Below are positions 51,617 to 61,100 of a DNA stretch of 64,000 nt, in pieces. A program made the translations under genes and the position numbers. The DNA is from Salinimicrobium sp963709775 (GTDB lineage Bacteria > Bacteroidota > Bacteroidia > Flavobacteriales > Flavobacteriaceae), in assembly GCA_963709775.1 (NCBI GenBank), contig CAVPXS010000002.1:15746-79745 (forward strand), read 5' to 3'. The first letter of the stretch is position 1, and each line of letters opens with the position of its first letter. The notes under the pieces are model-generated. The model was not told the DNA's origin, made no database searches, and saw only the letters and a program-made list of their open reading frames with translations.

Positions 51617-52102
51617 ATGAGCAGTTACGTAATACGGGAAATCAAACCCGAAGATAATGAGCAGGTTAAAAAGGTAGTGCAGAGTGTGCTGGTGGAAATG
51701 GGTGTTCCCAAAGTAGGAACAGCTTACGAAGATGCTTCTTTAAATGATATGCATGCCGAATACAGTGAGCCTGGAAAGGCTTATTTTGTTGTTGATGACG
51801 ACGGAAAAATAATTGGTGGGGCGGGAATTGCTCCCCTGGCCAATTTTGAAGGATCAATTTGTGAACTGCAAAAAATGTACTTTTTACCTGAAGTAAGAGG
51901 GAAAGGTGTTGGCGCAGAAATGATGAAAAAATGTTTGGATTATGCAAAGGAGCAGGGCTTTGAAAAATGCTACATAGAAACCATGCCTTATATGGACCAG
52001 GCCAGGAAGCTTTACCTGCGTTCAGGATTTAAGCAATTAGATGGTCCGCTGGGCGACACCGGCCATTACAACTGTAGTGTTTGGATGATAAGAGATCTTT
52101 AG
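51617..52102 (+). CDS. GNAT-family N-acetyltransferase
   Basis: 161 residues with the GNAT signature YFLPEVRGKGVGAEMMKKCLDYAKEQGFEKCYIETMPYMDQARKLYLRSGFKQLDG, which contains the acetyl-CoA loop R-G-K-G-V-G. IREIKPEDNEQVKKVVQSVL opens the fold. The substrate is unknown. It is divergent from ribD by 29 bases and stands before a 7-8-bp repeat block. Confidence 0.88.
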   Translation: MSSYVIREIKPEDNEQVKKVVQSVLVEMGVPKVGTAYEDASLNDMHAEYSEPGKAYFVVDDDGKIIGGAGIAPLANFEGSICELQKMYFLPEVRGKGVGAEMMKKCLDYAKEQGFEKCYIETMPYMDQARKLYLRSGFKQLDGPLGDTGHYNCSVWMIRDL

Positions 52103-52180
52103 ATCTCAAATTCCAATTTTTCAAGCACCAAATTCCAAATTCTGATTTGAGAATTTGAAGATTTGAAAATCCGGAATCTT
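52103..52180. repeat. Short repeat block behind a stop codon (CAAATTC/GAATTTG type)
   Basis: Units such as TCAAATTCCAA, CCAAATTCCAAATTC and TTTGAGAATTTGAAGATTTGAAAAT run with a period of seven to eight bases. Some copies are inverted, so parts can pair as a hairpin. It is looser than the blocks at 3431 and 23503. Confidence 0.55.
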
Positions 52181-52231
52181 CTTAGCCCCTTCAGGGAATC
52201 TTGCGGCTTTTGCGTGAAACACAACGAGTGA

Positions 52232-53077
52232 ATGAAAATAACCGCCTTCAAAAAACACTTTTTTGACACCTTAGCCGGGGAATATTCCAGGGAAGAGATC
52301 GGTTCTTTTTTCAGTATTCTTATTGAGGATTTTCTGGGACTGTCCCGTCTTGATCTGGCTTTGGATCGGGAGCGTGAATTATCAAAGGCAGAGGAGGAGA
52401 AATTGAATGTTGCTCTGCAAAGGCTTCGGCAACATGAACCCATTCAGTATATAACCGGCAATACAGAATTTTACGGCTTATCCTTTTCAGTTTCCAGGGA
52501 TGTGCTCATCCCAAGGCCAGAGACTGAGGAACTGGTGGAGTGGATCCTGGAGGATTGTAACCATCAAGAGCAGCTGAATATTCTTGATATTGGTACGGGC
52601 AGTGGCTGTATTGCGATTTCCCTTGCAAAAAATCTTCCCAATGCAAAAGTGACGGCTTTTGATATTTCCGGTGACGCCATTAAAGTTGCACAGGGAAACG
52701 CCGTATTAAATGAGGTCGAAGTTGAGTTTTTCAAAAAGGACATTTTGGCTGTAGATTTTCTTCCGGAAAAATTTGACATTATAGTTTCTAATCCGCCTTA
52801 TGTTCGGGAGCTGGAGAAGAAAGATATGCAGCGCAATGTTCTCGAACATGAACCTGATACTGCTTTGTATGTTAAAGATGAAGACCCATTGTTGTTCTAC
52901 AGGAAGATCACAGATCTTGCAGCCCAAAATCTTGTGCCAAAGGGGAAGTTATATTTTGAGATCAATCAATACCTCGGAAAAGAAACTGAAGCACTTTTAA
53001 CTGAAAAAAATTTCCAAACCCGCCTGAAAAAGGATATTTTCGGGGTGGACCGCATGTTAAGAGGCATTAAATTATGA
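52232..53077 (+). CDS. prmC: Peptide chain release factor glutamine methyltransferase
   Basis: 281 residues: an N-terminal helical domain (about 1-80), PRPETEELVEWILED, the SAM motif NILDIGTGSGCIAISLA, and the NPPY signature (IIVSNPPYVRELEKKD). It methylates the glutamine of the GGQ motif in RF1 and RF2. It overlaps the VOC gene by four bases (ATGA). Confidence 0.95.
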   Translation: MKITAFKKHFFDTLAGEYSREEIGSFFSILIEDFLGLSRLDLALDRERELSKAEEEKLNVALQRLRQHEPIQYITGNTEFYGLSFSVSRDVLIPRPETEELVEWILEDCNHQEQLNILDIGTGSGCIAISLAKNLPNAKVTAFDISGDAIKVAQGNAVLNEVEVEFFKKDILAVDFLPEKFDIIVSNPPYVRELEKKDMQRNVLEHEPDTALYVKDEDPLLFYRKITDLAAQNLVPKGKLYFEINQYLGKETEALLTEKNFQTRLKKDIFGVDRMLRGIKL

Positions 53078-53739
53078 AGATCGAATTTCTTAAACTTTAC
53101 ACTGCAAACCTTAAGGCGCAGCATCATTTTTATAGTGAAGTTCTGGAGCTTCCGGTGGATGGGATCTCGGAAGGAAAATTTCGGGTGGAGATTGGATTTT
53201 CAACTCTTGAATTTGAGGAGGATTTAAATGCCAAACCTTATCACGTAGCCTTTCATATCCCGGCACTGCAGGAAGAAAAGGCGCTGAAATGGCTTCAGGA
53301 AAGAGTGAAAATACTTCAGGATAATGGGAATGAGATCATCGATTTTCCTGCCTGGAAGGCCAAATCAATGTACTTTTATGATGAAGACAGGAATATTCTT
53401 GAATTCATTTCCCGAAGCCATATGTACGAGCCTGCTTCCGAAGAATTTTCCGCAGCAAGTATTGTTGGGATAAGCGAAATTGGCCTTGCGACTTCCAATG
53501 TGGAGGATAAATTCAACTTCCTGAATGACAATTTCGGGCTCACCAAATTTACCGGCGATTATGAACATTTTTGCGCCACCGGGGATGATGAAGGCTTGTT
53601 CATCATTATTAACAAAGAACAAAAAGACTGGATTCCCACTGGAGATAAAGCATATGCATCTCCTTTCGAAATAAAAATATCTGTCCAAAATGCCATTTTT
53701 GGAGCCTCATACAAGCACGAAAGACTTACTCTTTTATGA
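53074..53739 (+). CDS. VOC (glyoxalase-fold) family protein
   Basis: 221 residues with two VOC-type beta-alpha-beta modules (KIEFLKLYTANLKAQHHFYSEVLELPVDG; EIGLATSNVEDKFNFLNDNFGLTKFTGDY). A few metal ligands are visible (His in YHVAFHIP; Glu in RNILEFISR). The family holds dioxygenases, epimerases and thiol transferases; the reaction is unknown. It is translationally coupled to prmC before it and ligA after it by ATGA overlaps. Confidence 0.85.
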   Translation: MKIEFLKLYTANLKAQHHFYSEVLELPVDGISEGKFRVEIGFSTLEFEEDLNAKPYHVAFHIPALQEEKALKWLQERVKILQDNGNEIIDFPAWKAKSMYFYDEDRNILEFISRSHMYEPASEEFSAASIVGISEIGLATSNVEDKFNFLNDNFGLTKFTGDYEHFCATGDDEGLFIIINKEQKDWIPTGDKAYASPFEIKISVQNAIFGASYKHERLTLL

Positions 53740-55728
53740 AACCTGAAGAAAAAATCACTAAGCTGCGGGAGGAATTACACCGCCATAATTACCTGTATTA
53801 CGTTCTGGACAAGCCCGAGATCTCCGACTATGATTTTGACCGGAAGCTAAAGGAATTGCAGGATTTGGAGGAAAAGCATCCGGAATTTCATGATGACAAT
53901 TCTCCAACCCTTAGAGTTGGGGGTGCGGTCACTAAAAATTTTGCAACAGTTGTGCATGAGCACAGGATGTATTCTCTGGATAATTCCTATTCCAAGGAAG
54001 ACCTGGAAAACTGGGAGAAAAGGATAGAGAAACAGGTTGATGGCGAAGTGAATTTCACCTGTGAATTAAAATTTGACGGTGCGTCCATAAGTCTTACCTA
54101 TGAAAAAGGGGAATTTAAGCAGGCAGTGACCCGGGGAGACGGTATACAGGGCGATGATGTGACCAATAATGTGCGTACCATAAGATCTGTGCCTCTTAGG
54201 TTAAAGGGGGATTTCCCCGAAAAATTTGAAATAAGGGGCGAGATCGTGCTCCCTTATGAAGGTTTTGCCCACCTTAATGCTGCCCGCGTTGAAGCAGGAG
54301 AAGAGCCTTATGCAAACCCACGAAATACAGCATCGGGAAGCCTGAAGTTGCAGGACAGCGCAGAAGTAGCCAGGAGACCACTCGATTGTCTTTTATACAG
54401 TTTAGGCGGAAATCTTTCCAGGAATAGAAAGCCAATATGAAAGTCTTCAGAAAGCGAGAAAGTGGGGATTTAAGGTGCCGGAGGAAGCTAAACTTGCCAA
54501 AAACCTGAAGGAGGTTATGGACTTCGTCAATTACTGGGATGTACACAGGCATGATTTACCATATGAAACCGATGGAGTGGTGGTAAAGGTAAACAGCCTG
54601 CACCAGCAGGAGGAATTAGGTTATACGGCTAAAGCCCCCCGTTGGGCAATGGCATATAAATTTAAAGCCGAGCAGGTTTCGACTAAGCTGAACAAGATAT
54701 CCTACCAGGTAGGAAGAACCGGTGCCATTACTCCGGTAGCCAACCTGGAACCGGTGCAACTTGGAGGTACAACGGTCAAAAGAGCTTCCCTGCACAATGC
54801 CGATCAAATTGAAAAGCTCGATGTTCGGGAAGGGGACGAGGTTTATGTGGAAAAAGGAGGGGAGATCATTCCTAAAATAGTCGGGGTTGATTTCACAAAA
54901 CGAGATCCCGATTCCAATCCTACAAAATACATTACCCATTGCCCCGAATGTGATACAGAGCTGGTAAGAAATGAGGGGGAGGCACAGCATTACTGTCCCA
55001 ACTTTAATGGATGTCCACCACAGATCATTGGAAGAATTCAGCACTTTATTTCGAGGAAGGCCATGGACATAGAAGGCCTGGGAGGGGAAACTGTTGCCCT
55101 GTTGGTCAATGAAGGTTTAATAGGTAATTACGCCGATCTTTACGAGTTGAAGAAAGAACAGATCCTGCCGCTGGAACGCATGGCAGAAAAATCGGCAGAA
55201 AATCTTATTACAGGAATTGAAAACTCGAAGAAGATCCCTTTCGAACGGGTGCTTTTCGCTTTGGGAATTCGCTACGTGGGGGAAACTGTAGCTAAGAAGC
55301 TGGCAAAACAGTTCAAAAATATTGAGGCCTTAAGAAAGGCTGAAAAAGAGGAACTTGAAAACGTCGACGAAATAGGAGAACGAATTGCAGAAAGTGTTGT
55401 GGAATTCTTTGCAAATGAAGAAAATGTAAGGAATGTGGAGCGATTGAAAGGCTATGGACTGCAACTGGAAATCTCGGCAGAAAAGCTCGCGAACCAGACC
55501 AATAAACTGGAGGGACAGACCTTTGTAGTTTCAGGAGTTTTTGAGATGTCAAGAAATGACCTCAAAAAGCTGATCGAAGATAACGGCGGAAAAATTTCCA
55601 GCTCTATTTCTTCAAAAACAAGCTACGTTGTGGCCGGAGAAAATATGGGGCCAAGTAAACTGGCCAAAGCAGAAAGTTTACAGATACCGATCATCGATGA
55701 GAAGAAATTTCTCCAGATGATAGAGTAA
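53736..55728 (+). pseudogene. ligA: NAD-dependent DNA ligase LigA, one frameshift
   Basis: The first piece (53736-54440) holds the adenylation part with the lysine motif CELKFDGASISL and the RGDG...GDDVTNNVRTI pattern. It breaks between about 54405 and 54412, and the second frame (IFPGIESQYESLQKARKWGFKVP and on) continues from there to 55728. The second part contains the OB fold, the four-cysteine zinc finger (CPEC...YCPNFNGC), helix-hairpin-helix repeats and the BRCT domain. Together the product is about 660 residues, the usual length. It is the chief DNA ligase, normally essential, so a real null is unlikely. The ATGA overlap with the VOC gene fixes its start. Confidence 0.93.
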
Positions 55729-55848
55729 TTACGAACCTGTAGAAATTATAGCTGCCAGAATAACTGAAAGGATTAAGAAGATGGCAAGCATCGATCTCTG
55801 TTGAAAGCACATTGTTCTACTGCTTTTTAGGAATATTCTTTTGATCAT
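55729..55848 (-). CDS. 39-residue small membrane protein (candidate)
   Basis: ATG at 55848, stop directly beside the ligA stop. The sequence MIKRIFLKSSRTMCFQQRSM is basic, followed by one membrane segment (LAIFLILSVILAAIISTG). A perfect -7 box TAAATTTG is on the minus strand at 55900-55893, about 45 bases upstream of the ATG. That supports transcription, though no -33 is clear. No known family. Confidence 0.45.
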   Translation of the reverse strand: MIKRIFLKSSRTMCFQQRSMLAIFLILSVILAAIISTGS

Positions 55849-56131
55849 GGTCAACTGTTTAATTAACAATCATCTTTTTATTAAAAGCTGGTCAAATTTA
55901 GATTATTTATTGGATTGCTGTTGCTGCTCAATATGACTTTAACCCAAGTTTGAGGATTTACTTTATTACTTTAATTTTGACATTTCGGTTTGCTGATGTT
56001 TATTCTGTTCATAATCAGAAGTCTCCTGTCAAATTCGGGTGCAAAAGTACTGCAGGAGTAGCTACTTATTTATGATCTTAATCACTTTTATTCTATAAGG
56101 AATTCTTAAAAATCCTTTGATCTTTTTGGGG

Positions 56132-56392
56132 TTATCGGAAGTAAAATGTCCTGGCATCTTGTAAAAGGTATTTAATGGCTGCTCCTTGTTCATTGTAAGC
56201 GTTTTTACATTCCTTTTTCAGGTACTTTTTCACTGCAGAATCTTTTACAAGGCCCTTTTTTTAATTTGTAGTGGAATGGGTTTGATCTCAAACGTCCAAA
56301 AATGATCGGGCTTCAGTTCTTCTTTGTTAGATTTCCAAAATTTTTCCGAATGAGAAACCACGATAAATAGGAATTTCAGATTTATGTAGGAA
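56132..56392 (-). pseudogene. Remnant of a small gene (no start, one frameshift)
   Basis: On the minus strand a coding-like frame (INLKFLFIVVSHSEKFWKSN, KPDHFWTFEIKPIPLQIKK) shifts into a second (VKDSAVKKYLKKECKNAYNE, GAAIKYLLQDARTFYF) before the stop at 56132. No start codon lies ahead of it. It looks like the end of a decayed protein of unknown family, standing in a gap of about 1 kb that otherwise holds only promoter elements. Confidence 0.35.
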
Positions 56393-56544
56393 AAATATTA
56401 CATATAAAAGCGACTATAATATTTGCTTTATTTACTTTTTGTTTTCTGAAATTTTTTGTTCCTCTGGAAGTAGTTGAATCTACTATATAGCTGGCCTGTG
56501 TCCTCAGAATATTTTTCTAACTCTATTAATTTCAGGTTTTAAAC

Positions 56545-56577
56545 TTGTTAAAAATTACTTAAAATAACATAACTTTG
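56545..56577 (+). promoter_or_regulatory. Promoter of the two-component cluster
   Basis: TTG (56545-56547) and the perfect -7 box TAACTTTG (56570-56577) with a 22-base spacer. The leader to the first kinase gene is about 160 bases. Confidence 0.6.
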
Positions 56578-56744
56578 CATCTTGTATTTCTAGATAATAA
56601 GCCTCTTTTTATCGATTAAAGGCTTTTAAATTAAAAAATCAAGACGTCATAGTGGTAGGATTTAGGTGTGATTAAAGATATATTTTCTAATTCTGGCAAG
56701 GGGTCGCCCCTGTTTTCCTCAATTATGACCTTGCAAGATATTTA

Positions 56745-57677
56745 ATGGAAGAAAATAATAAAACGACTTCTGTTTGGGCTAAGAATGAAACATTGGCCTC
56801 GGCCCTGAAATTATCCGAAGAAGCTCTGATTGCAAAGGATAAGGAAAAAAAGGAAATTACCTTACAACTGGCAGAGGCTGTAAAAGATCTTTCTATTCAA
56901 ATAGAAGAGAAGGAAAGACGTGCAGCCGAGTTAGCTGAGGTTAATAAACAGTTGGCTTTCCAGATCCAGGAAAAGGAAAAAAAGACACTTGAACTGGAAG
57001 AAGTCAACAAGGAGCTGGAATCATTTTCCTATTCCGTTTCTCATGATTTGAGAACTCCTCTTAGAGCAATATCCGGTTTTTCGGAAGTTCTTATCGAGGA
57101 TTATGCTGAACATTTAGATGAAGAAGCACAGCTGTATTTTTCTGAAATTGGCAGGAATGTCAAAAAAATGGGGGATCTGATCGATAATTTACTTGAGTTC
57201 TCGCGCCTTTCCAAGCAGGATTTTTTCCGGGTCCCTGTAAACATTGAAGATATAATTCACAAGCTGATAGCTGAGCATAAGGAACTGGAGCCGGAAAGAA
57301 AAACAACTGTTTATGTAAAGGATCTACCTCCAATAAAAGGAGATAAGAATATGCTGAAACAATTGTTTTTTAATCTTATTTCTAACGCTTTTAAATATTC
57401 CAGCAAGAGGGAAGACTCAGTAATTGAGATTGGAAGCTATCAAAAAGGTGAGCAGCAGGTTTTTTACATAAAAGATAATGGTGCCGGATTTGATCCCCGG
57501 TATTATAACAAGTTATTCGGAGTCTTTCAAAGATTGCATAGTAGCAATGAATTTGAAGGCACCGGAGTAGGATTGGCTATCGTGCAAAAAATTGTATCAA
57601 AGCATGATGGCGAAGTTTGGGCAGATGGTAAAGTTGGAGAAGGTGCCTGTTTTTATGTTTCTCTGCCTACTAATTAA
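56745..57677 (+). CDS. Sensor histidine kinase (phytochrome-type transmitter, no membrane segment)
   Basis: 310 residues: a coiled coil of about 85 residues with repeated ELAEVNKQLAFQIQEKE units, the HisKA box SYSVSHDLRTPLRAISGF (His100), and the HATPase with NLISNAFKYS, DNGAGFDP and GTGVGLAIVQKIV. This transmitter is of the type attached to bacteriophytochromes. Here it has no obvious sensor, so it may receive its signal from a partner. A receiver protein follows 17 bases later. Confidence 0.92.
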   Translation: MEENNKTTSVWAKNETLASALKLSEEALIAKDKEKKEITLQLAEAVKDLSIQIEEKERRAAELAEVNKQLAFQIQEKEKKTLELEEVNKELESFSYSVSHDLRTPLRAISGFSEVLIEDYAEHLDEEAQLYFSEIGRNVKKMGDLIDNLLEFSRLSKQDFFRVPVNIEDIIHKLIAEHKELEPERKTTVYVKDLPPIKGDKNMLKQLFFNLISNAFKYSSKREDSVIEIGSYQKGEQQVFYIKDNGAGFDPRYYNKLFGVFQRLHSSNEFEGTGVGLAIVQKIVSKHDGEVWADGKVGEGACFYVSLPTN

Positions 57678-57694
57678 TTTAAAAAAGAAAATTC

Positions 57695-58138
57695 ATGTCA
57701 AATAATGAAGTACAGATCCTGTTAGTAGAAGATAATAAATCTGATGCTATGCTTACTATTCGAGCATTAAAAAAACTTAATCTGGCAAATAATCTGGTGC
57801 ACTTACACGACGGGGCGCAGGCTCTTGACTTCCTTTTTGGAGAAGGAGAGTTTGAAGGACGGCATATAGCAGATAAGCCAAAAGTTATTTTTTTGGATCT
57901 CAAGATGCCAAAAGTAGATGGGCTGGAAGTGCTTCGTGTGATCAAAGCCGATGAACGCACGAAACTTATTCCCGTTGTTATGATGACTTCCTCGAAAGAA
58001 GAAAAAGATATTGTTGAAAGTCATAAACTTGGAGTGAACAGTTATATAGTCAAACCTGTGGGCTTTGAGAATTTTACAAAAACAGTAACCGAGTTAGGTT
58101 TTTATTGGTTGATAGTGAACCAAACCCCTCATATTTAA
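57695..58138 (+). CDS. Single-domain response regulator (Rcp1-like)
   Basis: 147 residues with ILLVEDNKSDAMLTIRALK and the phospho-acceptor Asp68 in VIFLDLKMPKVDGLEVL. TSSKEEKDIVESHKLGVNSYIVKPV closes the domain. It has no output domain, as in Rcp1 partners of phytochrome-like kinases. It is the likely target of the kinase at 56745 and may pass the phosphate on. Confidence 0.93.
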   Translation: MSNNEVQILLVEDNKSDAMLTIRALKKLNLANNLVHLHDGAQALDFLFGEGEFEGRHIADKPKVIFLDLKMPKVDGLEVLRVIKADERTKLIPVVMMTSSKEEKDIVESHKLGVNSYIVKPVGFENFTKTVTELGFYWLIVNQTPHI

Positions 58139-58186
58139 CCAGAACAAGGTCTTTCTACCTTTTACGTACACCCCTAAGTACTTCAT

Positions 58187-61100
58187 ATGCCCAAAAAATT
58201 AAAGATCCTCCACCTTGAAGATGAGCCAAGTGATGCCCTGTTAATCTGTCGTTCCTTAAAAAAGAGGCAACTGGAGAATGAGTGCGTGGTGGCAGATTCC
58301 AAAGAAAAGTTTTTACAGGCGTTAAATAATTTTGATCCCGATATCATTCTAGCCGATCATTCCCTGCCTTCTTTTAATTCTTTTGAGGCGTTGGAATTAC
58401 TCGAAAAATTAAAAAAGCCGATCCCGGTTATTCTTGTTACGGCCACAATGACCGATGAATTTGCCGTAGATATTATTAAAAAAGGGGCAAAGGATTATGT
58501 GCTTAAAGACAGGTTAGAACGATTACCTTCAGCTATTCAAAATGTTCTTAAAACTCATCGTCTTGAAATAGAACGGAAGGATTTCTTACTACAGCTCGAG
58601 AGAAATGAGCGAAAGTTTAGACGCCTTATTGAAAACTCGGCTGGTGCAGTGGCCATTCTCTCACCTGATGGAGCCCCGACTTATGTTTCGAATTCAGTAA
58701 AAAATGTTTTGGGTTATTCAGATGAGGAAAGTCTTCAATTAAATCTTTTGGAGATTATTCATAAAGACCATCACGACTGCTTTTATAAAAAACTGGAGAA
58801 GTGTATAGAGAATCCGGAACGGCCATTTTACGATGAAGCAGTGAGGGTAAGGCATAAAAATGGAGACTGGCGTTGGTTGGAATCGACGGTTACCAACTTG
58901 ATTTACGATCCCGATATTGATGGTATTGTTGTGGACTTTCGGGATGTGACGGAGCGAAAACTTGCAGAAAAAGCTTTATCAGAAAGTGAAGAAAAATTTC
59001 GGGCATTTTTTGAAAATAGCCAGGACGGAATACTTCTTACTGTTACCGATGGAAGAATTCTTGCCGCAAATGCTGCGGCCTGTAAAATGTTCCAAAGAAC
59101 CGAACGCGAAATATGTGAGGCGGGGAGGTTTGGACTTGTGGACCCTAAAGATCCTCGAGTGTTAGAGGCAATTAGAGAAAGGCAAAGCAAAGGTAAAGTG
59201 CTGTGCGAGATCAACATGGTGCGCAAGGATGGCAGTATTTTCCCGGCTGCACTTTCTTCATCTGTTTTTCAGAATGCCAACGGTGAACCCCGTACTTCTA
59301 TGATCATTAGAGATAATACGGAAGCTAACCGGGCAGAGGAAAACTTAAGGGCTTCAGAAGAGAAATACAGGCAATTATTTGAAATGAGCCCGCTCCCAAA
59401 TCTTATTTATGATGTCGACACCTTTGAGATAGTGGATATAAACAATGGAGCAATAGATCATTACGGTGTATCACGTGCGGAATTTCTACAGTTAAAAGTG
59501 CTTGATTTTCTTCTTGAGGAAGACGGAGAATGGTTGAAAAATAATATAAACCATGTGATTACAGATGGCGCACAATTGAGCCATAATAGAATAGTAAACT
59601 TAAAGAGGAATGGGGAAAAAATAAAAGTAGAAGTGTACGGCTACAATCTGCAGTATAAAAATCGGAAATGTAGATTAATAGTTTGTATAGACATTACAGA
59701 TAAGACAGCTGTAATGGAAAAACTGGAAGAAAAGACTGAGAAACTTATTTATGCTGAAAAATTAGCTAAGCTTGGTTATTGGGAAATGGGACTCCAGGAT
59801 AATTACTTTTTCTGGAGTGATGAAGTTTATTCTATATGGGGGAGAAAGAAAGAGGAATTTAAGGTAGATCTGGAGACTTTTGAAAAAACTATTCATCCTG
59901 AAGATCTTGAAAAATTCAGGGAGGACCAGTTAGAGACTTTGAACAGCACAAAGGATTTGGACCATGAACACCGTATTATCCTGCCTAATGGTGAGGTAAA
60001 ATGGGTTCATGAAAAAGGGAAGCTAATAAGAGATGAAGAGGGGCAGCCTCTTCGTTTAGAAGGATCTGTTCAGGATATCACAGAACGCAAAAACTTTCTT
60101 GAAAAACTAATGCAGATCGAGGCGAGTCAGCGTGGGATCCTTAAGTCTCAAACGAATTATCTTACGCGTATAAATTTAGAAGGTTATTATACCTACTGTA
60201 ATGAAAAATTCTCGCAGGATTTTGCATGGATATTTCCGGCAGGGCAGGTGGTTGGGGAATATTCAAAGGTTACGGTCCTGGATTACCATAAAGGAAAGGC
60301 TGAAGAGGTTTTTTACAACTGTATAGCTCATCCCAATACTATACAGCAGGTTGAACTGGATAAATTACAAAAAGACGGAACTGCAAAATCAACTTTATGG
60401 GATTTCATATGCCTTACAGATGCGAAGGGTGAGCCTCATGAGGTACAGTGCGTGGGGATCGATATTACTGAAAGAGTTAAGGCAGAGAAGGCTTTAAAAG
60501 AAAGCAATCAACGCTATCAATTAGTTTCAAAAGCTACATCAGATGCAATTTACGACTGGGATATTCAAAGTGGGAATATTTTGTGGAGTGAAGGATATTA
60601 TAAGCTTTTTGGTTATCCACTAACTTCCCTCACGCAAGACATTGATTCCTGGCTTGCCAACATGCATCCCGAAGATAATTTTATTGCTGCGGATTTATTT
60701 TCAGTATTAAAAGGTAGCTCAGATTCCTGGGGAGCAGAATACCGCTATAAAAAGGCAGATGGACAGTATGCTTTTGTGGTTGAAAAAGGTACCATTTTGA
60801 GAAATAAAGAAGGTAAGGCAGTTCGAATGGTGGGAGCTATACAGGACATTACCGAGAGGAAGATGGCAATGCAAAAGCTTATGAAAAGTGAAGCCCGTCA
60901 TAGAGGTCTTATCCAGTCCCAGACCAGCTATTTTATTAGGGTGGACATGGCTGGGGAATATACCTATTGCAATAACAAATTCCAGGAGGATTTTGGTTGG
61001 ATTTATCCAGATAAAAAGATTGTTGGAAAGAACTGCATGATGTCAATTGAAGAGTACCATCACCAGAGAGTGGCTGAAATTTCAGAAAAATGTATTCAGA

